NCBI RefSeq assembly: GCF_001882345.1
Contig: NZ_MINL01000001.1
Location: 3,791,852-3,855,851, forward strand
Length of the DNA stretch: 64,000 bases
From: Halomonas sp. QHL1
GTDB taxonomy: Bacteria; Pseudomonadota; Gammaproteobacteria; Pseudomonadales; Halomonadaceae
Direction: 5' to 3'
In this document: one piece after another, positions 1-7,606 of the stretch
Layout of the letters: every line of letters starts with the position of its first letter
Position numbering within the stretch: the first letter of the stretch is position 1
Notes under the pieces: model-generated
The model's database searches: none
Seen by the model: the letters and a program-made list of their open reading frames with translations, nothing else
What the model was told of the DNA's origin: nothing
Translations under genes and position numbers: made by a program

Positions 1-396
1 GCGGTTTATGAGAAGCACGTGAAGGCACTGTTTGACGCCCTAGAGCGTATGGAAGCACGTTTGGCCGAACATCGTTACCTAGCAGGAGAGTGGTTAACCG
101 AAGCAGATATCCGTCTGTTTACGACGCTGATCCGATTTGATGCGGTTTACTACGGGCATTTTAAATGCAATTTTAAACGCATTGAGGATTATCCCAACCT
201 CTCCAATTACGTGAGGGAAATCTATCAGTGGCCGGGGGTGGCAGAGACCGTCAATATGGACCATATCAAACGCCACTACTATTATAGTCATGACACGATC
301 AACCCTACGCGTATCGTACCTACCGGGCCGTTGCTCGACTTTGAGCAGCCTCATGACCGCGAGCGTTTGCCGGGGCAGGGCGTACGACGTAAATAG
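1..396 (+). CDS. Glutathionyl-hydroquinone reductase / xi-class glutathione transferase, C-terminal part
   Basis: The reading frame is open from the first base, so the gene enters from outside the window; 131 residues and the stop remain. The visible part is the all-helical C-terminal domain of a glutathione transferase, with the ADIRLFTTLIRFDAVY and HFKCN segments typical of the YqjG/ECM4 group, then NMDHIKRHYYYSHDTINPTRIVP near the end. Known family members reduce glutathionyl-hydroquinones with glutathione in the cytoplasm. The catalytic cysteine lies in the N-terminal thioredoxin fold and is outside the window, so activity cannot be judged. A perfect palindromic hairpin follows 24 bases after the stop. 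Family assignment is firm; the exact substrate is inferred. Confidence 0.88.
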   Translation, partial: AVYEKHVKALFDALERMEARLAEHRYLAGEWLTEADIRLFTTLIRFDAVYYGHFKCNFKRIEDYPNLSNYVREIYQWPGVAETVNMDHIKRHYYYSHDTINPTRIVPTGPLLDFEQPHDRERLPGQGVRRK

Positions 397-420
397 CTCA
401 CCACATGTAGCTAGCATCAA

Positions 421-448
421 AAAGGGCCGCCTATATAGGCGGCCCTTT
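421..448. terminator. Bidirectional intrinsic terminator
   Basis: This is a perfect 28-base palindrome with arms AAAGGGCCGCCTAT and ATAGGCGGCCCTTT. It lies between two convergent genes ending at 396 and 490. The A-run on one side and T-run on the other suit termination in both directions. Confidence 0.8.
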
Positions 449-489
449 AAACTGCGCTCTTCAGTCAATCTAACGATAGCGTTTAGCCA

Positions 490-972
490 TTAATCGTCAG
501 CATTTACTGCTTCGCGGGTACGCTGCCAGGCGCTTTCAGCACCTTCTTGGGTGGTTTCCCAAGCATCACGGGCATTGGCTTTGGTCTGCTCCCACCAATC
601 GTTGTTGTAGGCGGGGAAGGCTTCGACTTCTTCCTGGCTGGCTTCGACCATAATGCGGTGCTCGGTGTCACCGTCATCTTCCGTCTCGGTTTCGAGAGTG
701 AAGTAATCAGTGCCGACAACAATTTCGCGGCCACCTAGGCCAAGCACTGAACCACTTTCGATCACAATCGCATTAATACGCATCTCTTCATCAAACAGGA
801 TGTCTTCAACATCGCCGATCTCTTCACCGGAACCGCCGGAAAAATAGACCTCTGCATCAAGAATGTCGTCGGCAGAATACATACCCTGGGGCTCATTGGA
901 TGCATGAGCGCCCATGGCAAAGCTTCCCAGTAGGGCTGTACCGATTGCGGTTGTCAGAAGTGTCTTACGCAT
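490..972 (-). CDS. Exported PRC-barrel domain protein
   Basis: This 160-residue protein starts with a signal peptide (residues 1-24, basic MRKT start, hydrophobic core, likely cleavage after AHAS). A PRC-barrel-like domain follows at about residues 30-110: a short beta-rich fold with GEEIGDVEDILFDEE and a VLGLGGREIVV strand. The C-terminal 45 residues are helical, tryptophan-rich and acidic (WWEQTKANARDAWE). PRC-barrel proteins of this exported kind are common in halophilic Proteobacteria and are often linked to envelope stress, but no function is proven. The next gene on the same strand is a CsbD protein 150 bases upstream, which fits a stress-related setting. Confidence 0.75.
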   Translation of the reverse strand: MRKTLLTTAIGTALLGSFAMGAHASNEPQGMYSADDILDAEVYFSGGSGEEIGDVEDILFDEEMRINAIVIESGSVLGLGGREIVVGTDYFTLETETEDDGDTEHRIMVEASQEEVEAFPAYNNDWWEQTKANARDAWETTQEGAESAWQRTREAVNADD

Positions 973-1124
973 AGCATCTCTCCATGTGGCTACGATAGAT
1001 AGTAAGTCGATACGGCTGCAGATAGTGAAGGGATAACGTAACCAGAACCTTCACTACATTATGTTGCTAAGAAAACCGACCTACCAAAACGGAAATGGTG
1101 TAATTAGAGGGTGCAGTAACAGTA

Positions 1125-1322
1125 TTACTGCTTATCAGCCCAGTCATCGGCTTGGCGCTCTGCTTCTTCGCGCTCAAGACCGTACTTCTGCTGAAGCTTG
1201 CCCACTAGCTGATCTTTCTTACCGCCGATCTGATCCAGTTCGTCGTCAGTAATCTCGCCCCAGCTAGAGCGGGCCTTACCCTTCATCTCTTTCCATCTGC
1301 CTTCAATTTGATCCCAGTTCAT
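1125..1322 (-). CDS. CsbD family stress protein
   Basis: This 65-residue soluble, highly charged protein begins MNWDQIEGRWKEMKGKA, the hallmark start of CsbD-domain proteins (YjbJ in Escherichia coli). The pattern continues with WGEITDDELDQIGGKKDQLVGKLQQKYG. A Shine-Dalgarno-like AAGGAG sits just before the start on the minus strand. CsbD proteins are abundant under general stress in many bacteria, but their biochemical role is unknown. A second, more degenerate CsbD-like protein lies at 36176-36361. Confidence 0.9.
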   Translation of the reverse strand: MNWDQIEGRWKEMKGKARSSWGEITDDELDQIGGKKDQLVGKLQQKYGLEREEAERQADDWADKQ

Positions 1323-1496
1323 TGCATCGCTCCTTGAGAATAGTGAACTTAATTAGGCATTTCCTAGGTTAGACCATATTTGCATGAGTGCAAGTCCTTG
1401 ATCCAATGTGGTGTAAGTTAAAAGCACTGGTAAAAGCTGAAATGCAGTGGTAGGATGCGCCTTCCTCGCATGTGTTGACCCCTCCATCATGACGAT

Positions 1497-1830
1497 AAGC
1501 GTCTTTCTACGTAGTTATTCGTAGTAGCGCTTGCGGGAACATCTCGCCATTTGCTAGATGTTCATTGCTGTGAAGATGGCGCGCCTCCAGTATTTCACCA
1601 CACGGGTGAAATCGGCGCAGAAGGTCGCCACAACGGTTGGCCCGCTAACGCGGTGTTTGCTAACCGGATGCTAGGTGCGACCGGCGTCTCCGACTCCATT
1701 GATGGCTTTGACCGCTACGGCGGTGCCTGTTATCGATAACGACCACACTCTATGTCGTTATGCGCTGACTGAGTCAGAGACGCTTATGATGTTTTTTGCC
1801 GGTGCTTACCGGCCTACCAAGGTGTGATTA
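1497..1830 (+). promoter_or_regulatory. Long structured 5' leader of the DEAD-box helicase gene
   Basis: The 508 bases between the CsbD start and the helicase start contain no convincing gene. The half next to the helicase is rich in short perfect hairpins: ACATCT/AGATGT (1539-1561), ATTTCACC/GGTGAAAT (1592-1612) and ATAACGAC/GTCGTTAT (1736-1761), with a nested AAGCG...CGCTT hairpin near 1497. Helicase genes of the DeaD/CsdA group are known for long leaders used in cold-shock or autogenous control. That this leader is transcribed and regulatory is inferred from hairpin density alone. Bases 1323-1496 show nothing recognisable. Confidence 0.4.
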
Positions 1831-3546
1831 ATGACCTCGACTTCTGTCGCCTCGCCGAGCTTCGGCGATCTGGCTCTTTTGCCTGCCGTTCTGTCTGCTG
1901 TTGAATCACAGGGCTACCTAGTTCCCTCGCCGATTCAAGCGCAAACCATCCCTGCGCTGCTTGAAGGCCGCGATATGCTGGGCCAGGCCCAGACGGGTAC
2001 CGGCAAAACTGCAGCGTTTGCATTACCGTTACTGTCACGTTTAGAACTGACTCGCCGCGAGCCGCAAGTTTTGGTGATGGCGCCAACCCGCGAATTGGCT
2101 CAGCAGGTAGCTGCCTCGTTTAGTAAGTATGGCCAAAACCTCAAAGGGCTCGAAGTTGCGACCCTATGTGGTGGCCAAGAGTACCGTGAACAGCTGGGCG
2201 CCCTTAAGCGTGGCGCACAAGTGGTTGTTGGTACCCCAGGCCGGATTATCGACCACCTGGATCGCGGTAGCCTTAAGCTTGACGGCCTCTCCGCCCTAGT
2301 GCTGGACGAAGCTGATGAAATGCTGCGCATGGGCTTTATCGACGACGTAAAACGCGTGGTTGCCGATACCCCGAAAGATGCTCAGCGTGTGTTCTTCTCG
2401 GCGACTCTGCCGACTGAAATTGAGCGCATCGTTAACCGCTACTTGGTTAACCCGGTGAAAGTCGCGATTGAGTCGGGCACTACGACCGGCGAAAACATCG
2501 AACAGCGCATTGTGCGCGTTGATGGTGGCGCTAAGCTTGAAGCCGTTGCACGTATTCTCGAAGTCGAGCCGGTCGATGGTGCCATCGTCTTTGTGCGTAC
2601 CCGTGCCGCTTGTACCACGCTCGTTGAGCAGTTGACTGCGCGTGGCGTTAACGCCGCTGGCCTGTCGGGTGATCTCGACCAGAGCCTGCGTGAGCGCACC
2701 ATTACGCGCTTGAAGCGTGGCAAAGTCGACGTGCTGATCGCTACTGACGTGGCAGCTCGCGGTCTTGACGTGTCGCGTATCACACACGTAATCAACTACG
2801 ACCTGCCCCAAGATGCCGAAGCTTACACGCACCGTATCGGCCGTACTGGTCGTGCGGGTCGTAGTGGCATCGCGATTACCTTTGCTGGCTTCCGTGAAGC
2901 GCGTAAAGTGGGCTGGATGGAGCAGGCAACCGGTCAGAAAATGACCGAAATGCCGCTGCCTGACGAAGCCGCTATTCGCGCCCATCGCGATGAAGTCTTC
3001 CATCAGCGTGTTATTGCCTCCTTGACGAAAGGCGCCGAAGAGCAGCGTGCTCTGATTGAGCGCCTGGTTGAAGAAGGCCATGACCCGATCGAGCTAACCT
3101 GTGCGTTTGCCGCTATGGCGCGCGCTGACGAGCCGCCGATTGGTCGCCTACAGGCGCCGCGCAAAGAGAAGCCCTCGCGTGATGGTGCGGCTGGCGGTAA
3201 GCCGGGTGCACGCCGCGAACGCACTGGCGCGCCGACTGAAGGCATGACGCGCTACCGTGTATCGGTTGGTCATAAAGATGGCGTCAAGCCTGGCCAACTC
3301 GTCGGTGCCCTCGCTAACGAAGGCGGCATTGAAGGCGCGCGTATCGGTCGTATCGATATTCGCAACGCTTTCTCTGTGGTCGAACTGCCGAGCGGCTTGC
3401 CCTCGACGATTCTGACCAAGATGGCCCGTGCTCGTGTAGCCGGTCGTCCGCTGGAAATCAGCGAAGACAGCGCACCGGCAGAGCGCGCTCCGCGCCGTCG
3501 TCGTGACGAAGGCGATGCGCCGGTTCGTCGTCGCGAACGTGCATAA
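1831..3546 (+). CDS. deaD: ATP-dependent DEAD-box RNA helicase, DeaD/CsdA type
   Basis: This 571-residue protein has the full DEAD-box set: Q motif around residues 30-40 (GYLVPSPIQAQTI), Walker A AQTGTGKT (53-60), PTRELA, DEAD (about 157-160), SAT (about 190), then helicase domain 2 with ATDVAARGLD and HRIGRTGRAG (about 333-342). A basic, low-complexity linker (about 440-475) leads to a C-terminal DbpA-type RNA-binding domain (about 475-550) and a basic RRRRDEG/RRRERA tail. Such proteins unwind short RNA duplexes in ribosome assembly and mRNA turnover, especially in the cold. AAGGTG precedes the ATG. The gene is monocistronic, with a long leader before it and a strong terminator after it. The family is certain; deaD rather than another paralogue rests on the C-terminal domain. 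Confidence 0.93.
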   Translation: MTSTSVASPSFGDLALLPAVLSAVESQGYLVPSPIQAQTIPALLEGRDMLGQAQTGTGKTAAFALPLLSRLELTRREPQVLVMAPTRELAQQVAASFSKYGQNLKGLEVATLCGGQEYREQLGALKRGAQVVVGTPGRIIDHLDRGSLKLDGLSALVLDEADEMLRMGFIDDVKRVVADTPKDAQRVFFSATLPTEIERIVNRYLVNPVKVAIESGTTTGENIEQRIVRVDGGAKLEAVARILEVEPVDGAIVFVRTRAACTTLVEQLTARGVNAAGLSGDLDQSLRERTITRLKRGKVDVLIATDVAARGLDVSRITHVINYDLPQDAEAYTHRIGRTGRAGRSGIAITFAGFREARKVGWMEQATGQKMTEMPLPDEAAIRAHRDEVFHQRVIASLTKGAEEQRALIERLVEEGHDPIELTCAFAAMARADEPPIGRLQAPRKEKPSRDGAAGGKPGARRERTGAPTEGMTRYRVSVGHKDGVKPGQLVGALANEGGIEGARIGRIDIRNAFSVVELPSGLPSTILTKMARARVAGRPLEISEDSAPAERAPRRRRDEGDAPVRRRERA

Positions 3547-3588
3547 GGATTAATCAGCAGCCGCCAAGCGGCAGTTGAGAAAATCTCA

Positions 3589-3627
3589 ACGCCCCCGCAC
3601 CTTTACTGGTGCGGGGGCGTTTTTTTG
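3589..3627 (+). terminator. Intrinsic terminator after the helicase gene
   Basis: A 13-bp perfect GC-rich stem (ACGCCCCCGCACC pairing with GGTGCGGGGGCGT) with a 6-base loop is followed by seven T residues. It begins 42 bases after the helicase stop codon. Confidence 0.95.
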
Positions 3628-3675
3628 CTACCTTATTCATCATCCACAGGATTGTTTACGTTCAGGGAGGAAGCC

Positions 3676-4362
3676 ATGACCGTAACGCTACACGAATGGA
3701 ATTTGGCTCCGCGAGAGGCCAGGGCACTGCAGTCGCAACTGGCAAAGCGCTTGGAGCTTACAGATCGCCTAGCGCCGATAACGCATATCGCCGGGGTGGA
3801 TATCGGTTTTGAAGAGGGCGGCGAAATCACCCGGGCAGCGGTGGTGGTATTGAAGTGGGACTCTGCCACCGCGCCCGATCTAACGGTGGTGGAGCAGGTG
3901 GTTCATCGCGAGCCCACCCGCATGCCCTACATTCCAGGTCTGCTGTCGTTTCGTGAAATTCCCGCCGCGCTGGGGGCATTTGAAAAACTAAGCGTGATGC
4001 CTGAACTGGTGATGGTCGATGGCCAGGGAATTGCACACCCACGGCGGTTAGGTGTGGCAGCTCACTTAGGATTATGGCTGGATTTGCCCACCATCGGCAT
4101 TGCCAAGTCACGCTTATATGGCCAACACGCTGCGGTGAGCGAGCAGCGCGGGGACTGGGTGCCGCTCTACGCAGGGCAAGAGACCATTGGTGCCGTTTTG
4201 CGCTCCCGCACCAAGGTCAAGCCCGTGTATATATCGCCTGGGCACCGTATCACTTTAGAGACCTCGCTGACCTGGGTGTTGCGCTGTTTAGGGCGTACCA
4301 AACTGCCTGAACCAACGCGGCTGGCGGATCGATTGGCTTCACGGCGTGATCAGCGGAGGTAG
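3676..4362 (+). CDS. nfi: Endonuclease V (deoxyinosine 3' endonuclease)
   Basis: This 228-residue protein matches the usual length of Nfi. It shows the family blocks HIAGVDIGFEEGG (metal-binding Asp), YIPGLLSFREIPAAL, VDGQGIAHPRRLGVAAHLG and the substrate loop PTIGIAKSRLYG. The enzyme nicks DNA one base 3' of deaminated bases such as hypoxanthine and so starts alternative excision repair. The chosen ATG has GGGAGGA eight bases upstream; an in-frame TTG further upstream would read through the preceding terminator and is unlikely. It stands alone, convergent with the amidotransferase gene only 4 bases away. Confidence 0.95.
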   Translation: MTVTLHEWNLAPREARALQSQLAKRLELTDRLAPITHIAGVDIGFEEGGEITRAAVVVLKWDSATAPDLTVVEQVVHREPTRMPYIPGLLSFREIPAALGAFEKLSVMPELVMVDGQGIAHPRRLGVAAHLGLWLDLPTIGIAKSRLYGQHAAVSEQRGDWVPLYAGQETIGAVLRSRTKVKPVYISPGHRITLETSLTWVLRCLGRTKLPEPTRLADRLASRRDQRR

Positions 4363-4366
4363 TCGG

Positions 4367-5083
4367 CTACACAAACGCCAAAAAGCGCCGCAGCAGGCTG
4401 GAAGCATCGAGGCAGTCAGTAATGTTCGCTAACAGGGTGTCGGGCTCTTCGCCCTGGTCGCGTAGGGCGGCGCGTTGGCGTTCGAGGTAGGCACGCATCA
4501 CTGGCGCCGTAAACTCGGGGTGAAACTGCACGCTCCACTGGCGCGGCCCGTAGCGCAGCGCCTGGTGGGCGTCGTGGCTGTTATGGGCTAACACCGTGCA
4601 ACCGAGAGGCGCTTGCATCACCGACTGGGTATGAGTCAGGTGGGCGGCAAAGCTCGCCGGTAGCTGGCTAAACAGCGGGTCTTGCTGGCCTGCTTGGGTT
4701 AGTCGCACGGTGCGTGTGCCGGATTCGCGGCCCGCGGGATGGTAGTCGCTCACGCCACCAAAAGCGGCGGCCATTAACTGGTGACCATAGCAAACGCCAA
4801 GCATCGGCGTGTCGTTTGCCAGTGCCTCTTGCAGCCACGGCTTAAGCGCTTCGCTCCAGGGTTCGGCCTCGCTGACCATACTGTGTGAGCCAGTAATCAC
4901 AATACCTGCGAGTGCATCAAGGTCAGGGGCAATGGGTTGGCGTGTTGCGTCCCAAACCTGTAGCTCTAAATGTGCCGGCAGGGCAGTGCTGAGCTGCTTT
5001 AAAAATAGCGTTTCAAAATCACCGTGCTGGTCGACAACTTCCGGAAAAGCGTCGCCGGTTTTAACGATCAATACACAGGCCAT
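4367..5083 (-). CDS. Class I glutamine amidotransferase (stand-alone GATase)
   Basis: This 238-residue stand-alone GATase1 domain has the nucleophile elbow GVCYGHQ (Cys98) and His188/Glu190 in QFHPE, completing the Cys-His-Glu triad. Such proteins hydrolyse glutamine or a related gamma-glutamyl amide, and some act alone on gamma-glutamyl peptides. The start was set at the ATG opening MACVLIVKTGD, which aligns with the beginning of the fold; an in-frame extension of 36 residues upstream does not look like domain sequence. It is divergent from tpx. The substrate is unknown. A second amidotransferase-fold protein lies at 5703-6392, but the two are not similar enough here to suggest a recent duplication. 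Confidence 0.82.
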   Translation of the reverse strand: MACVLIVKTGDAFPEVVDQHGDFETLFLKQLSTALPAHLELQVWDATRQPIAPDLDALAGIVITGSHSMVSEAEPWSEALKPWLQEALANDTPMLGVCYGHQLMAAAFGGVSDYHPAGRESGTRTVRLTQAGQQDPLFSQLPASFAAHLTHTQSVMQAPLGCTVLAHNSHDAHQALRYGPRQWSVQFHPEFTAPVMRAYLERQRAALRDQGEEPDTLLANITDCLDASSLLRRFLAFV

Positions 5084-5219
5084 ATGACTCTCTCGGTATG
5101 ATGAAATGCTAACGTTGAACAAAGGCCTTTCAGGAAGCGCGTAAAGGCGTGAAGATAGCCTACCATGGCTTCTTAAATGGTAAGAATGCATTAATTATTA
5201 ACGTCATAAGGAGTAGATA

Positions 5220-5720
5220 ATGCAACAGATTACCCGTGCAGGCGAACCGCTGGATGTGGCTGGTACACTGCCCGCAGAAGGGCAGGCGGCACCTGCGATG
5301 ACGCTGACCAACACCGATCTGCAAGACGTTACGCTCGATACGTATGCAGGCAAGCGTAAAGTGCTCAATATCATTCCCAGTGTGGATACACCCACCTGCG
5401 CTATGTCTACGCGTCGCTTTAACGAGCTGGCGTCAAACCTTGTGGACACCGTGGTATTGGTCGTTTCAGCGGATTTACCCTTTGCGGCCAAACGCTTTTG
5501 TGGCGCGGAAGGACTGGATAACGTCGAAACGCTATCTACTTTCCGCCACCCCGAGTTTCGCGAAGCCTGGGGCGTGGCGCTGTGCAACAACCCCATGGAA
5601 GGCCTATGCGCTCGTGCAGTCGTGGTACTGGATGCCGATAACCGCGTGCTGCATAGCGAGCTGGTGAGCGAGTTGAAAAATGAGCCGGATTACGAAGCTG
5701 CCTTAGCGGTTTTGAACTGA
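5220..5720 (+). CDS. tpx: Thiol peroxidase
   Basis: This 166-residue atypical 2-Cys peroxiredoxin has peroxidatic Cys60 in the [14 protein letters not shown] block and resolving Cys94 in RFCGAEG, the Tpx spacing. It reduces hydrogen peroxide and alkyl hydroperoxides with thioredoxin in the cytoplasm or periplasm; no signal peptide is present, so cytoplasmic is likely. AGGAG precedes the ATG at good spacing. Its 3' end overlaps the convergent PuuD-like gene by 18 bases and no terminator separates them, so antisense transcription is possible. Confidence 0.96.
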   Translation: MQQITRAGEPLDVAGTLPAEGQAAPAMTLTNTDLQDVTLDTYAGKRKVLNIIPSVDTPTCAMSTRRFNELASNLVDTVVLVVSADLPFAAKRFCGAEGLDNVETLSTFRHPEFREAWGVALCNNPMEGLCARAVVVLDADNRVLHSELVSELKNEPDYEAALAVLN

Positions 5721-6392
5721 TTTTCTAGCATGACGTTTTGAAGCCGTCACCAGCGCGCGAATCAAGCGCTGCTGGGGGCGGTTGAAAATCAGCCACTCCG
5801 GGTGCCACTGCACGCCAATCAAGAAGTCGTGCTCCCGCGACTCAATGCCCTGCACCAACCCATCCCTGTCACGTGCAACGATTTCAATCCCTCTGCCCGC
5901 CTGATAAACAGCTTGATGATGCAGGCTGTTAACCCGGCACCAGGTGACCCCTAGCAGGCGATGCAGCTTACTTGCTCCGACAATATCAACGGTTTTGCGC
6001 GGCAGTACGGTGCGGCGCCGTTTTAACCCTTCATGGGTGGTGTAGATATCGGGATCCAGGGTGCCGCCAAGATGCACGTTGATTAACTGTGCCCCACGGC
6101 AAATACCCAGCACCGGTGTGTGCAGCGGAATAAAACGTTCAAGTAGGGCTAGTTCCAGCTCATCCCGTGCAGGGTCAAGTCGCACATCCAGTTGGACTTC
6201 GCCACCGTAAAGATGGGCCTGAATATCGTCGCCGCCGCCAATAATTAAGCCATCAAGGCTTTCAGGTTGCGGCCGAGAAGGCGATAACCGCAGCGGTTTG
6301 CCGCCATGCCGCCAGACGGCAAACCAATCAAACCACCACGCTAGGTGGCTTTTTTGGTCTGAGGTAGTAATTCCGATAAGCGGCCGAGTCAT
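5703..6392 (-). CDS. PuuD-like gamma-glutamyl hydrolase / class I GATase partnered with an amidoligase
   Basis: This 229-residue protein of the peptidase C26 / PuuD type has a GGGDDI turn, nucleophile Cys98 in GICRGAQ, and His197/Glu199 in QWHPEW. Known relatives hydrolyse gamma-glutamyl-GABA or similar amides. It lies 60 bases downstream of the amidoligase gene on the same strand, so the two are probably co-transcribed. Pairs of this kind have been described for amidoligase-family enzymes, where the GATase either supplies ammonia or cleaves the product. The true substrate is unknown. The 3' end overlaps tpx by 18 bases on the opposite strand. Confidence 0.82.
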   Translation of the reverse strand: MTRPLIGITTSDQKSHLAWWFDWFAVWRHGGKPLRLSPSRPQPESLDGLIIGGGDDIQAHLYGGEVQLDVRLDPARDELELALLERFIPLHTPVLGICRGAQLINVHLGGTLDPDIYTTHEGLKRRRTVLPRKTVDIVGASKLHRLLGVTWCRVNSLHHQAVYQAGRGIEIVARDRDGLVQGIESREHDFLIGVQWHPEWLIFNRPQQRLIRALVTASKRHARKSVQNR

Positions 6393-6452
6393 GCGGGTAG
6401 TTACTCACTGTGACAGGAAATGAAAAATACAAAATGGGGCGCTGTAAAAACG

Positions 6453-7463
6453 CTAGCGCTCACGACGAAGCCAACGAACCAGCTTCTCTTTTATGCGGGT
6501 CAGCATCGGTCGGTTATGGTCGGCAATATACTCAGCGCAGCGAGCGAGCAAAACCTCAGAATTGGCGGCAAGTTTCTCAACTTCCACCCAGCGATTCCAC
6601 TCGACCGCCGAGCCCCACCCTGGATGGGAAAGCTGGGCGTTAGGTAGGCGATAGTGAAAGGTAGGGCGCGGCTTGGTAAGCTGGGTATGCAGCAATTCAT
6701 GGGAGTGGTCGGGGCGCAGGTAGGCAAATAGCGGTAGTAAATCCAGCTCGCGGTTGCGCGTTGGATTGTAGTGCAGGTAGTCGTCAATTAGCGTGTCGAG
6801 ATCAGGCGCATAGCGGCTATCAAGTACTTTTAGCGCGTAGGCTTTGTGAAATGGATTGGCGTGGGGCAGCATCTCGCGGGTAATATCGACTTTGATTTCG
6901 TCGCGCAGCCAGCCAGCCAGCAGTAGGTAAGCGCGTAGCATGGCGAGCAAGTAGTCAACGTCGAAACGCTCCGCTTCAGGGTTTAGGTGTAAGCCGAACC
7001 CATACAGCAGGCTGGCATCGGTGCCCTTGGCGCCGTGCTCACGCAGAGCCTCGAACAGCGCGTCTAAATCTTCCAATTCATTCCAAGGTACTGGTGGGCA
7101 AACGATTTCAGTAGGCACCAGGCCGGTGACCATATCACCAATCAATTCGCGGGTTTTTTGATGGAACTCGACTCGCCGCTGATGCTGATGGCGCGCCCAT
7201 TCGCTGTCTTCAGCATGAGGGTCGTCGACCAGTGATTTGTCGGGATGCGCATACTGGGTGTCGAGCTCGATACCAAATTCACCCCAACGGGTATTCTCTA
7301 CTAGTAGCCGATGGGGGCTTACCACGTTAAGCTCCCCGCCAAACAGCTCACGTACGATCATCGCCGTGTCTCGGGGCGGCAGGCCAGCGAATTCAATTTC
7401 GACGCCAACTTGCCGGATTTCCCCGTGGCTGTTTATGCGATTAGGTGGAGCTTGTAGCGTCAT
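6453..7463 (-). CDS. Amidoligase family protein (glutamine-synthetase/GCS-like fold)
   Basis: This 336-residue protein begins with a VGVEIEFAGL strand, the metal/ATP-binding start of putative amidoligases related to gamma-glutamylcysteine ligase. Other fold-typical blocks are FGIELDTQY, VCPPVPWNELEDLDAL, GFGLHLNPEAE and AYLLLAGWLR. It is first in a two-gene unit with the PuuD-like protein. Proteins of this family are predicted to join an amine to a carboxylate using ATP, often on glutamate or peptide substrates, but few have been studied biochemically. No NRPS or peptide precursor gene lies next to it, so the product is not predictable here. Family call is good; reaction details are inference. 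Confidence 0.8.
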   Translation of the reverse strand: MTLQAPPNRINSHGEIRQVGVEIEFAGLPPRDTAMIVRELFGGELNVVSPHRLLVENTRWGEFGIELDTQYAHPDKSLVDDPHAEDSEWARHQHQRRVEFHQKTRELIGDMVTGLVPTEIVCPPVPWNELEDLDALFEALREHGAKGTDASLLYGFGLHLNPEAERFDVDYLLAMLRAYLLLAGWLRDEIKVDITREMLPHANPFHKAYALKVLDSRYAPDLDTLIDDYLHYNPTRNRELDLLPLFAYLRPDHSHELLHTQLTKPRPTFHYRLPNAQLSHPGWGSAVEWNRWVEVEKLAANSEVLLARCAEYIADHNRPMLTRIKEKLVRWLRRER

Positions 7464-7606
7464 CTCGGCATCCTTGAGGTGAACGTTTGAGTCTCCAGCC
7501 TATCATAGTCACGCATTGAGACTGAGCGTATTACTGGGTTCAGTAAGCCATAGCGGCGGCACACGATAAGCAGGGCGCCATCAAAGCTAATTTTCAGGAG
7601 TAGGGC

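Noticed and set aside
2296..3081. Long open frame on the minus strand inside the RNA helicase gene
   Set aside because: It is a shadow frame opposite a strongly conserved gene; its translation has no domain pattern and no ribosome-binding site.
4367..6392. The two glutamine amidotransferase-fold genes as a recent duplication
   Set aside because: They differ in motif surroundings (GVCYGHQ against GICRGAQ), order of blocks and partner genes, so they belong to separate subfamilies.
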